This document shows positions 33,001 to 46,644 of a DNA stretch of 64,000 nt, piece by piece; the stretch's first letter is position 1, and each line of letters starts with the position of its first letter. Where the stretch lies: contig NC_048560.1 of assembly GCF_902806685.2 (NCBI RefSeq), positions 846,492-910,491 on the forward strand. The letters run 5' to 3'. The position numbers and the translations under genes were made by a program. The DNA is from Maniola hyperantus. Taxonomy: Eukaryota; Arthropoda; Insecta; Lepidoptera; Nymphalidae. Below the pieces are notes generated by a model that was given only the letters and a program-made list of their open reading frames with translations, was not told the DNA's origin and did not search any database.

Positions 33001-36000
33001 TTTGACATGAAAATTGATGTTCGTTAATATGGCAATATTAATTTTGCAACTCGTCAGAGTGACACTGACGGTACCTCAAACACATTTTTCGGCTGCGATC
33101 GTGCTGTGTCAATACATGCAAACTTACATGAACGTATTTGCTTTCTAGCTAACGGCGATCTGGCGGGGCACACACAAACACACATATCAAGACGGACGGC
33201 AACACATAGACACACACAGGCACACCACTACGAGTGCGGGGATGGGGGGAAAGACGGCATTGCCATTGCTAAAAGAAAAAGCCCAAAAAAAATACTTTAT
33301 AAAATAAATATATAGGTACATACATTTTTTCCGGCACCACAATTACAGTAACACCCCTGAATGTACGGTAATTTTTCCCCGCAATGGCAAAATTTCTATA
33401 ATTCCTTGAGTTTATTACATGCAAACTTTTCTTGAGGTAAAATCTCGTTATTTAAAAATCTATTAATGTGGTAATTCTTTAAATATTATTTGTACAATAC
33501 TCTAAGGTAATAATTGGCTGCATCTTTTTTTTTTTATTACATATTTACTGAACAATGTATTAATATTTTGAGGTTTTTGAGTAACAAAATATTCAGTAAA
33601 AAATAAGTGTCGATTCTTTTAAAAACAACGAAAAATCGTTTTCTTTTTTAAAGTCTAAATGTATCGATTCGTAAATTCTCAAGAAAAGTTTGTTTGATAG
33701 TACTTTTATAATTTGTGATCTTTTTCACTCATATAAAGACATTATCAGGTAGATTTTTTATTTAATATAATATTAGACACAATAACAATTCTCAAGTATA
33801 ACACGATTATATTTCCATATTTTTTCTTTTTCACTTTTTTAAATTTTGTTTTTAGTTTTCTATTGGACTTACCAAGTCCAATGCGGAGCGCATTTTTGAT
33901 TTTTGGTTTATTTTGGCGGGCGGCTTAGAATTTATAAGCATTATTCCCATATTTCAGTTAATTAATTTAGGTAATGGGGCCGATTCTCTAGTACACAATC
34001 TCTAAACTAAACTAAATTAACAGATCTAAATCTAATGCTATCCTTTTCGTCAAGCAACATTATGAAAGGGATAGCAATAGATTTAGACGTGCAATTTTAG
34101 TTTAGTTTAGAGATTGTGTACAATGGAATTAGCCACAATATTTAGTTATTAGTTTCTTATCATTCTATTTCGGTGCCGTTTTCAAACTCGTAATGTAATT
34201 TATATTTTTGCGAACCTAAATTTAGTTCGTTTGTTTTTTAATATTTTAAATCAAATTTTTATATAAATCAACTTAAATGGTCAATAAAGACACGACGTCA
34301 AATTTACTCTCTGATGAAATATTATATTATTTTGGCGATCGAAAAATGGGGTTTTTGTTTAAATTCGAGTTTAGAAAGCGGCACATTAAAAAAATTATCT
34401 ATATCCCATTTTTAGTGACGGATAAAATTAATTGGTAGTTTTAATTAATTAATTAATTAAATAAAATTAGTTTTGCGAATACGAGTGTACGCAAGGATGC
34501 GAAAATAGGTGTAGATTTTTTATCTTGAAATTTTTATTTGAATTTGAATTATTTTTTGCATGCCTGATTCGGTTGTACGGTTACAAACGGCAGTTGTGAA
34601 TTTGTACAAGAGAATAAAGTAACAGTGGTTTATGGAGGTAGATGATTTTAAGTTTTATTTTTTTCGTTTGAACTCTTTTATGATAGGCCCCATGCTTTCG
34701 AGTGTGCATGTTTTTCCGCATCTGCATGTGTTTCGTGACATTGGCGTGAACTGTTGGAGACGTCTTATTGGGAAAAATCTAACGGAATTATGCGAGCGCA
34801 AAAAACTTCGCTACAATGTGCCATGTGTGGAACAAGAGGCGGAGAAATATTGCGCGTGCGTTTTTTCGCTTACAACATTCCGCTAGATTAATCCGAGACT
34901 TATAGGTACGTAATATTTTCTTTTCCGAATTATTATGGATTACTTGCTTATTTTTAGCAGCCATAGCAACAAGGGGTTTTAATGAATTGAGTATTGAATT
35001 ATTAATTTGAAGAATGAAGTGAATTATAATTGCATATTTTCAGAACTGTAGATAAATGAATTAATAGGGTTCAAAATGTACAATAATTTTATTTATTTCA
35101 CGAGATTAAACGGATGTGGCGGCAAAAAATTAAACAAAGAAATTCTGAAAATTCTATCAATAATATTTCTTTAGCGAATGTAATGATTCAGCTTAACAAT
35201 AGTGGAGCAAGTCGTTTCTAAATACATACATACCATCATACGATCATTTTAATATATATTGGTATAAATTCTACTATACACAAAACTTTAATTACTTAGA
35301 CTAAAATTAATAAAGACTAAAATAAAAAAGCGGTGTGCTTTGCGTGGATGCCGTTAATTTGATTTTTAGTTCTGACAATTAAAATACTAAGACCCGATTT
35401 ACAGTTTCAGAATTCGTTTTGACAGTTTTTGTATTGAAAATCTATTATAATGGCAAAATTCGTCAGGTAAAATTTATTAAGCGATTGGAAAATTGATAGT
35501 ACTAAATTTATCTCGCTATTTTATGTTCTTGCACACAATTAATAGCAATAGTTAGTTCTTTAACTAGTTAACTGGATAATATATTTTTGACTATTACCAT
35601 GGCTGAATTTTCAAAAATTAAATAAAAATACTACGTAGGACCAAACTTAAATCCTTGGTCTGTGTAGTATTGTTTTTTTCGAAATTTTATAGAAATTCTT
35701 GCTTTTTCGGCAATAACTAAAAAAATATTGTTTTGCACTTAACGGCTTTTTAGTTAAACGACGGCAGATTTGTCTTGTCAGTTTAGTTTTGTGTACAGTA
35801 AAATTGTACCTTTATCCATTTTTAAGAACCAAAATATGTAATTATAAGATAAATAGAGTTTAGCGTCTTCTTTAGGCTAGTAGTAAGTGTCATTGCGATG
35901 TCAATTATATTCGACTAGTGGAAAAAATATGACAGTAAACAGATTTTCTATAAATTTTTCTTAAAAACGATAATAAAAGTAAAACTTGACGATTCGATTT

Positions 36001-37500
36001 AAATGTAAGTTTTGAATAACGCCTGGCTGCACAATATTTCATTGAGTACGTTCAGATTCTGCAGGTTTTTTTTGGTATAAAAATGTTTTGTATTTATTTA
36101 TAGAACCTGCACATATGCAGGGTCTTTGTTCGAACTAATAGTTTTATTACTGAGATCCACTTTAAAATGTTGGGGGCTTTAACGTAAAAAATAAATGTCA
36201 GCAAAATTCACTGACCAATTTAACATTTTTGATCAGTTAAAGTTTTCATTTTAATTTTTCGTCGTATTCTTTAATTTGGCAATTAACTTTTTTTTATTAC
36301 AATTAAAGATAACCTGCAAAATTTTGAGCCGTTACTTACTGGTTTTATAGAATTAGGTGGATACACGGATACTATGAATACTGCTGTATTTTTCGTTATT
36401 ATTATACTATAGAATAGATGTGTGGTGTAAACTTTGTGGCAGCACGTCTGTATAACTGTTTATGATGTGACACTCAATTCTACCATACAGTCGAAATTTA
36501 CACTCTAGTTCGAAGAGATTGCTAACAATGAAACCGTATTTGAAGTAAGAAAATATATTTCAAGATTTTTACTAAACCTAGTCAACCTAGAAATATTTTT
36601 ATTTTGTTAGCGATTTCAAAAAAAAAGTGATCTTACCTCGTCATGAAATTCCCAATAGTAAATATTTTGATTAGAAATATGTAGTTAATATTTGATTTGA
36701 TATGTCAATTGTTTCCATATCGTAAACAGTGTTATAGTCGGCACAAAATTAATTAAATAAAAAAACAGTAATAGTACTAAAAATAGCTGATCTAAAAAAT
36801 CCATTGTTATCAGAATAATAGATGCATATCTTTTTCTCTAGGAAATATTTTCAAATAAATGAAAAAAATAAATGTTTTAGCATTAGGACTTCGATGTCGT
36901 GATAGCTTGACTATGTTTTTATGTTATGGAACGAGAAATTGATATGTTTTATTTGGTTTCCAGTAGGTGGTATATGTTTTTTGTAATTAGAATGATACAA
37001 AAATGTTGTATGAGATATTGTGAAAATTTAACTAAAAATGACACAGTGCTGTCAAATTCCTATATCCTTTTTTAGCAGTATTTATTGTAAAATTAAATTA
37101 ATAATGGTATTAATGCCTTAATTTAGATAGAAGACATGATATCACCGTTTGTAAAATTAATTGAATACAATTAATTCTCAGTGACAATTTAATGCATCCA
37201 TTAATTTTGAAGAATGCACTAAATTCTTCCGAAAATTATGCATTCAATTAGAGTTTGTATAAACGATGATTCAGAGATTTTACAACATTTACTACTAAAC
37301 CGCCTACGCCCGACATATTATATACAAATGACCGAAATCACGCTCAAATATACTTGTAATATGATATTCACTACATAACATGTATGGTAGGGGCTACTGT
37401 GAGTTACGCAAAGTTTTATGTTAGCGGCTGCGTAAATTATTTGTATGTCAAATTGTAGTTCGAAACCGTTAAGAGTGCTATATTTTTGCGTTAAAAATAT
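30100..37500. other. AT-rich block without recognised genes
   Basis: No coding frame with domain motifs. Runs of T and A and TTTA-type elements are frequent; dispersed repeats are almost absent compared with the rest of the window. See the proposed 3'UTR. Confidence 0.5.
33970..34137. mobile_element. Foldback MITE in the repeat-poor block
   Basis: gtacacaatctctaaactaa and its complement, with paired inner parts (tagatttagac). A second copy in the opposite orientation lies at 53442-53598. Confidence 0.7.
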
Positions 37501-37750
37501 ACTAGGCACCGGCTTCGTTCAAGTGGATTTTTTGTGAATCGGTGATGGGGTGGAATTTCCAAAAAAAAAACTTGAAATGTATTTCATGTATATAACTTGA
37601 AAAATGACGGAGTACCATATAAACTTTCATACCCTAATTAACGGCCCTTGAGCGGTGTGATTTCCGAAAATCCTTTCTCAATGAGCGTAAAGTTATAAAA
37701 AGACCTTTTTTCCAAAACTGCAAAACCCAACCTCAGCGGTTTAGGTTTAG
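37501..37750 (-). mobile_element. Eroded Helitron-like copy
   Basis: actaggcaccggcttcgttc at one end and ttccgaaaatcctttctc, then ttagatcagtcag, at the other: the H1 layout with many substitutions. Confidence 0.5.
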
Positions 37751-38971
37751 ATCAGTCAGTTCAAGGACAAGTCTTTTCATACCAATGTACCTATAGATTA
37801 CGCAGTTGCTAACGAGTGAACATTTACAAAACTCATAGTAGGTATCTATTGAGTTACACATACATAGCACGAAACCATGCCTAAGATACTCGGCGATACA
37901 TAACAAAAGGCACTCTAGCATTTTACATAATATTTTATTAAGAGTAATGTAACAATTATTTTCTATTTTTAGTTTGTCTTTTATTTCTAGACATTGCATT
38001 GGTAGTAGGTACTTGTAGTTACATGGTAAAACATTAAATACATGTCAACACAAACAAACTTCTTTCATTTAACACTACCATTTTTAGTACATACCTACTT
38101 GAATTCGGTAGTTTGAGTAAATTATTCAAAAGTAGTTCAATTGCTAGAGAATTAATTCGATTAGTCTTGAATTAATTTCCATTAAAATTCAATTATTTGA
38201 ATTAAATTGTAAAAGTGTAATAGCAATGTTTTGAAAAAACTTCCGAATTCAATATTCAACACAAATAAGACAATACGGTCTTTACCTGAAACCCTTTACA
38301 ATATGAAAAAAAAAAACTTTGAATTTGATTTGTTTAAAAAGTGAAGTTACATATTATATTTACCTACACTTTTTACGTAAAATGTCTACATTGAAAATTG
38401 ATATTTTTATTCAAGTTAAAATTCAAAGTTATTTTGGTCTGACATAATATTTTCTGGTACTACCCTAGTATAAAAAGAGAGTGCAATCTCTTGAATATCC
38501 AGAACAGCGCTACGATTTAGTTTATGTAAACTTATGACAAAAAAGGCACTGAAACTTCGGTAAGTACATTATTCCAAATATTACTTATCAAGTACATATA
38601 CATAGTTAGTATATATAGTACTTGTATGTACAGCAGTATCATGCGTTTCATTTAAAAATCACATTTCAACTCATATATTCAATTTTAACTCATTGCCAAA
38701 TGCAACAGTGTGGTATCTATGTAGGTACATTCTAATTTACATTCACAAAAAAATTACTTACATCTTTGCTACGATGTGCCATTATTAATATAATTGCTCA
38801 AATATATATTTATTATATTTACAAAAATTATTAAAAAGTAATTTAATAATTTTATATTATGTAATGATTGTATCTTACAAAGAGGCAAATTTTTCGCACC
38901 AAGAAGTTCATAAAATGTATAGAAAAGTTAACGTTGGAAAAAGAAGTACATTTTATGATTATGTTGAAAAA

Positions 38972-39130
38972 TGTAAATAGTTTATTTACGTTAATAAAGA
39001 AATGATTTCGTTTTATTTTATTGTAAAGTCTATGTAATTAATACAATATATTTTAATGTTAGGAGGAAGCACTTAAGTCGCGAAAACAAATGTAAATTGT
39101 ATAGAAATAAACAATGTTTTTGATTGAGTT
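38972..39130 (+). promoter_or_regulatory. Candidate distal poly(A) signals with Pumilio-type motif
   Basis: AATAAA occurs at 38993-38998 and 39106-39111. The second is followed by a GU/U-rich tract (tgtttttgattgagttg and a T run), the usual downstream element. TGTAAATA, the Pumilio-binding consensus, lies at 38972-38979. Other possible internal signals are at 32711-32716, 32739-32744 (also with a U-rich tract downstream) and 34613-34618. Confidence 0.45.
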
Positions 39131-39499
39131 GTAGTTTTTTTTTTAATTAATCACTAGGTAGCAGGTCCCCTTATTTATGAATGCGAAAGTGTTTGTTTTT
39201 TGATTTATTGGTTTGTCCTTCAATCACGTCGCAACGGAATAACGGATTGACGTGTTTTTTTTTCATGGATCTACTTAAATACCTGGAGAGTGAATTAGGC
39301 TATTTTTTATCCTTTTTTTCTGTTATTATAAACATAATAAAGTGAAGTTGTTGCTATTTTTTATTTATTTATATGTGTGCAAACCGGGCCACTTGGGCGA
39401 AGTGAATTTGTTTATCCCTTGTTCTACTCTACTATAATAAGTCAATGGTTGAGACCGACGACACATATGTAGATATGAGTGACAGAGACAAAGCTCTAC

Positions 39500-39650
39500 G
39501 AAGCCGAAATCTTTTTTTAAAGGTCGGTAGGAACGGCATTCCGAACCAGTGGTAAATTAAACCTGACTATTCATAAGCACTTTTAAAAAGTTTACATGAA
39601 TAAAAAAACATTCTATTCTATTCTATTCTATTCGATGTAGTCTGACTAGT
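39500..39650 (+). mobile_element. CR1/jockey-like LINE 3' tail
   Basis: ggtaggaacggcattccgaa...acatgaataaaaaaacattctattctattc, the same tail as 48318-48682. Confidence 0.65.
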
Positions 39651-40275
39651 GTTATGGAAAATCCACACGCTATCATCTACTTGCGAAATCGCCAATTTGA
39701 GGATTAGGTTAGACCAACTGAAAAATCGGTTAGGTGCGAGTCGGACTTGCCCCCTTCGTGGTTCCGTACCAACGTACAAGAAATACTGTTTATTTAGTCA
39801 CTGCGGCCATTTTTAAATTATTAGGTACTAGATAATGCCTGCGACTTCGTTGCATGGATTGAAGTTTTTTAAAATCCCGTAGGAACTCTTTAATTTTCCG
39901 GGATAAAACCATAATTGTCCTATCCCGGGATGTAAGCTAACTCTGTAGCAAATTTCATCATAATCGGTTAAACTGTTAGGCCGTGAAAAGCTAGCAGACA
40001 GACACACTTTCACATTTATAATATTAGTATGGATTAGTTATAGCGGCAATAGAAATAAATATACCAACCCTCTAACCATTACGGTCCACGAGGAATAGCC
40101 CACTGACGGACGGACGGACGGACAGCGGAGGCAGTAATAGGCCTTCGGGTATGGAGTCTTAAATGGTAATAAAATAACAAGTTCTGTAGGAAAACTGCCA
40201 TACAGGCTTTATTGGTGCTAATAAAATTGAAAACTTAAAATTAATACTAATTTATACAAAAAAAATATATATATA

Positions 40276-40629
40276 CAGGACCATGTAACCAGAACGCTAG
40301 CAAAAACTTAGCGTTATTGTTATACTATCTAAACAAAATCCAATACCAATAACCATTTGCCTCATTTTGTAGTTTTAGTGATTTAGTATTTTTCAAACCC
40401 GCAATGTATAGCATGCAAAACTCGGGTCAATGCCCCGCCTACGACGCGACGTGGCAATGACTCCGAGTGGTCTACTTACGGAACGTTCGTTGACCTCTAG
40501 CATCAGTCAGATGTTTTATTTTACAAAACATTTTTTTTAATATATTTTTTCGCGTTTGTAGTACCATATCAGTAATCATCAGTACTTTCACCTATCTTCG
40601 TTTTTGCCAGCGTTCTGGTTATACCCGTA
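40276..40629. mobile_element. MITE M1, near intact
   Basis: caggaccatgtaaccagaac to ccagcgttctggttataccc, with the full M1 interior. Confidence 0.75.
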
Positions 40630-40957
40630 TACCTACTTATAGAAATATACACATTTCCAATTTCATGTTTGGCGCTACTACGCTACGTTGATGGGAAACG
40701 CCGTTGATAAACGCGTTTTGGGCCTAATATCGGCATTCCCCCTTTTTTTAAACAAAAGATTATTAGCCATGTTAAATGACTAATATTCCCCTTTCCTCTC
40801 CAATTAAGCGTCAGGCTTGTGCTAGGAGAAGGTACGACAATAGTGCAACGGGCGGAGTTTGAACCGTCGACCTTTCGGTTTTCAGTCCACTCCTATACCG
40901 GTTGAGCTATTGAGGCTCAAAAGCCTTAAGGCCCTTTAAACACTATGCTCAAGACTA

Positions 40958-41099
40958 ACGCGGTGTCCTGCGTGAACGACGAATACTACGCGACGCGACG
41001 AACGCGATCAACTCAACGGCATACCGTGCTTACCGTGTAACGGCATTACGTCGCGTCGTCGTGTCGCGTCGTATTCGTCGCTCACGCAGGACACCGCGT
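40958..41099. mobile_element. Foldback MITE rich in CG
   Basis: GCGGTGTCCTGCGTGAACGAC and its near complement ending cgcaggacaccgcg, with inner cgacgcgacga pairing. The next MITE begins immediately at 41099. Confidence 0.75.
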
Positions 41100-41260
41100 A
41101 AGTCCCGCAAATTGCAATTGCGGTGGAACCATGTCTCATTAATGACGTTATTTTGACGTCAGCCGAAATAAAAATATACCATCAGCTCGAAAGTTTATTC
41201 TAGTGTTGACGTTACTAAAATGGCGGGCACTCGCATTAGCAATTTGCGCGACTTATAATC
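41099..41260. mobile_element. MITE with agtcccgcaaattgc ends
   Basis: aagtcccgcaaattgc left, gcaatttgcgcgactta right. A second, inverted copy lies at 63799-63965. Both contain tgacgtcag and gccattt-type motifs. Confidence 0.72.
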
Positions 41261-41377
41261 ACGAGGTTTGGCAGTTTTAAATGGATATAAGAAAAAGATG
41301 CGCATACTTTAAGCTCTAAAATTTAGTTACGATCATAATCATAATAAATTAATATTCACATAAACGTAATACATTTC

Positions 41378-41679
41378 GAAGCTGTGATAGCCTAGTGGTT
41401 AGGACGTCCGCCTTCTAGTCGGAGGTCGGGGGTTCGATCCCGGGCACCTCTAACTTTTCGGAGTTATGTGCGTTTAAAGTAATTAAATATCACTTGCTTT
41501 AACGGTGAAGGAAAACATCGTGAGGAAACCTGCATGCCTGAGAGATCTTCATAATGTTCTCAAAGGTGTGTCTGCCAATCCGCACTAAGCCAGCGTGGTA
41601 GACTATGACCAAAAACCCTACTCATTCTGAGAGGAGACCCGTGCTCTGTAGTGGAACATGTAGATCATGATGATGATGA
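41378..41679 (+). mobile_element. tRNA-derived SINE, family A, full length
   Basis: gaagctgtgatagcctagtgg, B box gggttcgatccc, and a gatgatgatga tail. Confidence 0.88.
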
Positions 41680-42191
41680 ATATTTACGATATTTTTGTAT
41701 TTAATGATAAAGTATAGCCTTTAATTTTAATCCCACGATTTTGCCCAGCAGTGGACATGGATACAGCGCTTAGGGCATTACATTAGGGGTAAATTACACT
41801 TGTATTCGACTTGATTAATGTCCCACGATTTTGCCCAGCGGTGGACTGAGTATGCCAAGTCCACTAAGTGTTGATGGCCACCCACCCACTACTGCCGTCG
41901 GGGAGGGTGATTGGCACTAACCGGAACTGGGGGCTTGACTGTAAATAAAAAAATATTACATGTCTTTTTTAAATTCAAATACAAGTTAGCCCTTGACTGC
42001 AATCTCACCTGGTGGTAAGTGATGTTAAAGTCTAAGATGGAAACGGGCTATACCTATTCATGTTCACGAGATACAGCCCGCTGACTGACTGACAGACAGA
42101 CAGATAGACGGACGGACAGCGGAGGCTTTGTAATCTCATCACTCATCCGATCCGAATCCGTGAAAATACGGATATAAAAATATCTACGTCA

Positions 42192-42691
42192 TCCATACTT
42201 CCATACTTAATATTATAAATGCGAAAATGTGTCTGTCTGTCCGTCTGCTAGCTTTTCACGGCTCAACCGTTCAACCGATTTTGACGAAATATGGTACAGA
42301 GATAGCTTACATCCCGGGAAAGGACATACTCATTATATGTATTTATATTTTTCATATATTATGCATATAATTATTTATTATAAGTATTATTATTGTATAT
42401 AAGTTGATTTGGGTATTTATTATAAGATATTTATGTAGTTTATTAGATTCTAGTACCGTAGACCTATTCCACTTCTTGATACGCCTTACTCACAACCCTG
42501 AATGGGATGCTGGAAGAAATCTCTGTTTAGAGATAAGCATTTCCAATGTAACTTAATTTATTATTACTTTGTAACTACAATTTTGGTACATGAAAAATAA
42601 AAATAAATAAATAATCCCGGAAAATTGAAGAGTTCCCGCAGGATTTTTAAAAAGCTAAATCCACGCGGACGAAGTCGCGGGCATCGTCTAG
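42192..42691 (+). mobile_element. Helitron H2 interrupted by a LINE-like tail fragment
   Basis: H2 halves 42192-42336 and 42613-42691 flank an insert ending gaaaaataaaaataaataaa, an A-rich retroelement tail. Confidence 0.7.
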
Positions 42692-44054
42692 TATGTCATA
42701 AAGCTACCATACAAATAGTTATATGACATCTTCGGAACGTATTTTGGCGGACTCGTGAATGAGCGCGTAACCGCCCTTAAACTCGTTCTCAGCCAAGCTT
42801 GTGTATTAAATCCTGTCTATGACCTGCGCATAACTTCAGATTGGACTACTTGTTTAGCGCGCAATTTTATGAATCCAATTTTATACATAAAACTAGCTTA
42901 TGCTCGCGACTTCGTCCGCGTGGACTACACAAATTTCGAAGCCCTATTTCACCCCCTTAGGGCTTGAATTTTCAAAAATCCTTTCTTAGCGGATGCCTAC
43001 GTTATAATAGCTATCTGCATGCCAATTTTCAGCCCGATCCGTCCAGTAGTTTGAGCTGATAGATCAGTCAGTCAGTCACTCACCTTTTCCTTTTACATAT
43101 TTAAAATATTGTTTTCTCACCTGTTGGTCCTCGAGGGAGTTTTCGCCTAGGGGGTCCATATCACCCTCCACATTATCTGTCGACAAATACAAGGGGAAAA
43201 TTAATAGAATACAAGCTGATGCCCGCGACTTCGTCCGCGTGGATTTTCATTTTTCAAGATCCGGGGGGAGCTCTTTGATTTTCCGGGATTAAAAAGTAGC
43301 CTATGTCACTCTCCAGATCTTTATATAGATAAAGAATTGGCTATAGACCCAAGCAAAAAATCACGTCAATCCGTTGCACCTTTGCGACGTGATTGAAGGA
43401 CAAACAAAAATAAGGGTACTGATTCTATTGACTTTTAAACGATTGTGCTCTCTTCTAAACAAAGTTTAACTAACGCAACCGTATTGAATATTGAAATATC
43501 CGTATTGAATATGAATTTTGGCTAATAATGGTATCCGTATTGAATATGAATTTTGGAAACCAACTATATTTAGTCAGTTAAGAAAAACACGTGATATTTT
43601 AAGAGAAAGAAAATAATTTTGTCGTCTACTTTAGTCACGTGATCGTAAACGACTGTGATTGGCCGAATGGTTGATGACGTCAACTGCTTGTAAAGTCGTA
43701 GTTTCAACAGTAGCCGACAATCAAAGTTTACGAACAGGTGACGTCACGATGACGTACGAGGCGCCATATTGTCAGGAACGCCACAAGGTCTATAGCCAAG
43801 CGCCAGTCTATACATTAAAAAAAAATTAAATTAGATTTTTTTTTTTTTTTTTAACATATATCTTTATTTGCAAAAAAGGTTTGACACATAAGACTTTGAC
43901 CACTGGCTCCCAAAGAAGTATAAACTGTGTCACGGTGTCGTCAAAATTATAATAATTACTTACGTAAAGTCAATAGTGTAGAATCTTCACTCGCTTGCAC
44001 TAAACTTATAGTTGTTTTTTCTGAAATTAACAAATAATGATACATGTATTACAC

Positions 44055-44420
44055 CTTTTTTTTTTATTCAGATACAAATTAGCCCTTGACTGCAATCTCA
44101 CCTGGTGGTAAGTGACGATCAGTGGCGTGCACAGGGTTTGAAGCCAGGGTAGGCATTAGTTAGGTAGGAACCTGTTTACTGGCAGGTCTTAATGAAAATA
44201 TGCATTGAGCTTAGAACTGGGGTAAGCAGTGAATTTATGCCTCTATGACCTGCACGCTACTGGTGACGATGCAGTCTAAGATGGAAGCGGGCTAACCTGG
44301 AAGTTTTAACTAAGCCAGTTTTTAATAAACCCATGCCCCTTTGGTTTCTACACGGCATCGTACCGGAACGCTAAATCGCTTGGCGGCACGGCTTTGCCGG
44401 TAGGGTGGTAACTAGCCACA
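44055..44420 (+). mobile_element. LINE-derived repeat split by a hAT-like MITE
   Basis: ttagcccttgactgcaatct...aagatggaagcgggctaacc, interrupted at 44120-44262. The same repeat without the insert is at 45001-45232, itself nested in MITE M1. Confidence 0.75.
44120..44262. mobile_element. hAT-like MITE, copy 1 (143 bp)
   Basis: Ends cagtggcgtgca / tgcacgctactg. Perfect 8-base target duplication GTGACGAT at 44112-44119 and 44263-44270. Confidence 0.9.
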
Positions 44421-44684
44421 GCCGAAGCGTCCCACCAGACCAGACCAGAAATTTAGAAATTATAAAATTCCAAATCCCTGCCAGGAATCGAACCCGGGGC
44501 TTTCCACTAATAAGACCACAGCACTTACCACTGCGTCAGGGAGGTCGTCAAAGGTGACTTGACTAATAAACTGTTTGTCGGTTCATCAGTTCCCTCATAG
44601 TTGCGAAACTACTCAATAGATTTTTGTGAGTTTTCTCCACGCGACTATGTGACGTCATGACAAAACCAATATGGCGGATCATCA

Positions 44685-44825
44685 TCGTCATCATCATCAA
44701 CCGATAGATGTCCACAGCTGGACATAGGTCTCTTGTAGGGACTTGCACACGCCACGATCTTGCGCCGCCTGAATCCAGCGGCTCTCTGCGACTCGTCTGA
44801 TGTCGTCCGTCCACCAAGTGGCTGG
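44685..44825 (-). mobile_element. RTE-like LINE 3' end
   Basis: The - strand frame reads WWTDDIRRVAESRWIQAA-like sequence then WTSIG, with a (atg)n tail. Further inverse fragments lie at 46910-47000 and 56265-56400. Confidence 0.6.
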
Positions 44826-44946
44826 CTTTTCCTGCATGTTTAACAGTGGGAGGGCGGGCGGCGCATATCGCATGCTACATATTGCACCATACAGATTTGT
44901 CTGTTTCAGCGGCTTATAGCAAATTAAGCTTTTGGTGTCTTGTATA

Positions 44947-45543
44947 CAGGATGTAACCAGAACGCTAGCAAAAACTTAGCGTTATTGTTATACTACCTTT
45001 TTTTATTTTTTTTTATTCAGATACAAGTTAGCCCTTGACTGCAATCTCACCTGGAGGTAAGTGATGATGCAGTCTAAAATGATAGCGGGCTAACCTGGAA
45101 GGGGTATGGCAGTTTTTATTAAACCCATACCCCTTTGGTTTCTACACGGCATCGTACCGGAACGCTAAATCGCTTGGCGGCACGGCTTTGCCGGTAGGGT
45201 GGTAACTAGCCACGGCCGAAGCCTCCCACCAGACGAAAAACACAATCCAATACCAATAACCATTTGCCTCATTTTGTAGTTATAGTGATTTAGTATTTTT
45301 CAAACCCGCAATGCGTGCAAAACTCGGGTCAATGCTCCCGCCTACGACGCGGCATTGACTCCGAGTGCCCCACTTACGAAACGTTCGTTGACCTCTAGCG
45401 TCAGTCGGATGTTTTATTTGCAATATATCGTGAAATTTTACAAAAATTTTTTAAATATATTTTCGGGTTTTTTCTTGTGGTATCATATCAGTAATCATCA
45501 GTACTCTGTCTTCGTTTTTGCCAGCGTTCTGGTTACACCCTGT
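44947..45543. mobile_element. MITE M1 with nested LINE-derived repeat
   Basis: caggatgtaaccagaacgct left end, agcgttctggttacaccctg-type right end; foreign repeat at 45001-45232. Confidence 0.78.
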
Positions 45544-45930
45544 ATAACTACAAAATACATACCGTTTTTCTCATCAGATCCTAACGCTTCAGACTCTTCG
45601 GAAGTCGCAAATATCTGAAAAAAAATCAGATTTCGAGAAATCGGTCAAGTGCGTGTCGAAATCGCACACGAAGGGTTCCGTACCATCGTTCAAGAAGTAA
45701 TCCATACTAATATTAGAAACTAGCTGATGCCCGCGACTTCGTCCCCGTGGAATTAGGTTTTTAAAAATCCCGTGGGAACTTTCCTTTTCCGGGATAAAAA
45801 GTCTATGTCAAATGTCACTCTCCAGGTCTTTATCTATACCTATGCAAAAACTCACGTCGATCCGTTGCTCCGTTGCGACGTGATTGAAGGACAAACCAAA
45901 AACAAACACACTTTCGCATTTATAATAAGT

Positions 45931-45944
45931 GTACTGAGATGAGA

Positions 45945-45991
<47 letters not shown>

Positions 45992-46202
45992 TGTGTGTGT
46001 GTTTGTGTGTGTTTGTGTGTGTGTCAAAGAGTTCCCATGGGAATCTTAAAGTTCGTTTAACCGATTTATATAAAATTTGGTACAGAGATAGTTTGCACCC
46101 CGGAAATTGACATAAACAACTTTTCATCCCGGAAAATCAAAGAGCTCCCATGGGATTTTTAGAAACCTAGATCCACGCGGATGAAGTCGCGGGATCATCT
46201 AG
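45931..46202 (+). mobile_element. Helitron H2 with (GT)n expansion
   Basis: The normal tctg tract after gaaagtgtg is replaced by about 70 bases of gt repeats (45946-46024); the copy then continues to ctagt. Confidence 0.75.
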
Positions 46203-46498
46203 TAATAAATAACATAATAAATATCTAATAGTACTTACAGGTAATTTGTTTGTCTTACTCTCAACGACCAACTGGGAAAATAAAAAACGCATTTTTGATT
46301 TAAAAAAAATACAACTGTGGCCCTACCGCGGTTGTTTGACAGCTACAATGTCACGATCGCAATCATCTCTGATTGGTTAATGCTCGCTCACTATTGGCCA
46401 CAATGCATTGTTGCAACAAGAATCGCACAAATTCAGCCAATCAGAACAATTGAGATTGTAATAATGATTGATGCAGGTTTTAGACAATCGCCCTACAG

Positions 46499-46644
46499 CA
46501 GTAGCGTGCAGGTCATTGAGGCATAAATACACTGCTTACCCCAGTTGTAAGCTCAATGCATATTTTTCATTAACACAGCTGCCAGTGAACAGTTTTCTAC
46601 CTAACTAATGCCTACCCTGGCTTCAAACCCTGTGCACGCCACTG
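46499..46644. mobile_element. hAT-like MITE, copy 2 (146 bp, opposite orientation)
   Basis: cagtagcgtgcagg left, ccctgtgcacgccactg right. Perfect 8-base duplication CCCTACAG at 46491-46498 and 46645-46652. It sits in another repeat (46310-46490). Confidence 0.9.

Larger units (their letters stand above)
27306..39130 (+). other. Proposed 3'UTR region of hnRNP L (extent inferred)
   Basis: The stop codon is followed by about 400 bases of unique sequence, then MITEs and Helitrons to about 30.1 kb. After that comes about 9 kb of AT-rich DNA with few recognisable repeats (a foldback MITE at 33.97-34.14 kb and an eroded Helitron at 37.5-37.75 kb). It ends at a poly(A) signal with GU-rich downstream sequence, and dense repeats resume at once. 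This is an inference from repeat depletion and poly(A) motifs; a separate noncoding transcript would look the same. Confidence 0.4.

Noticed and set aside
34632..34886. 84-codon open frame, EVDDFKFYFF start
   Set aside because: Isolated in AT-rich noncoding sequence, with no motif, no flanking exon signals and no recognisable family.
46317..46526. 69-codon open frame
   Set aside because: Lies across a repeat and the left part of hAT-like MITE copy 2.
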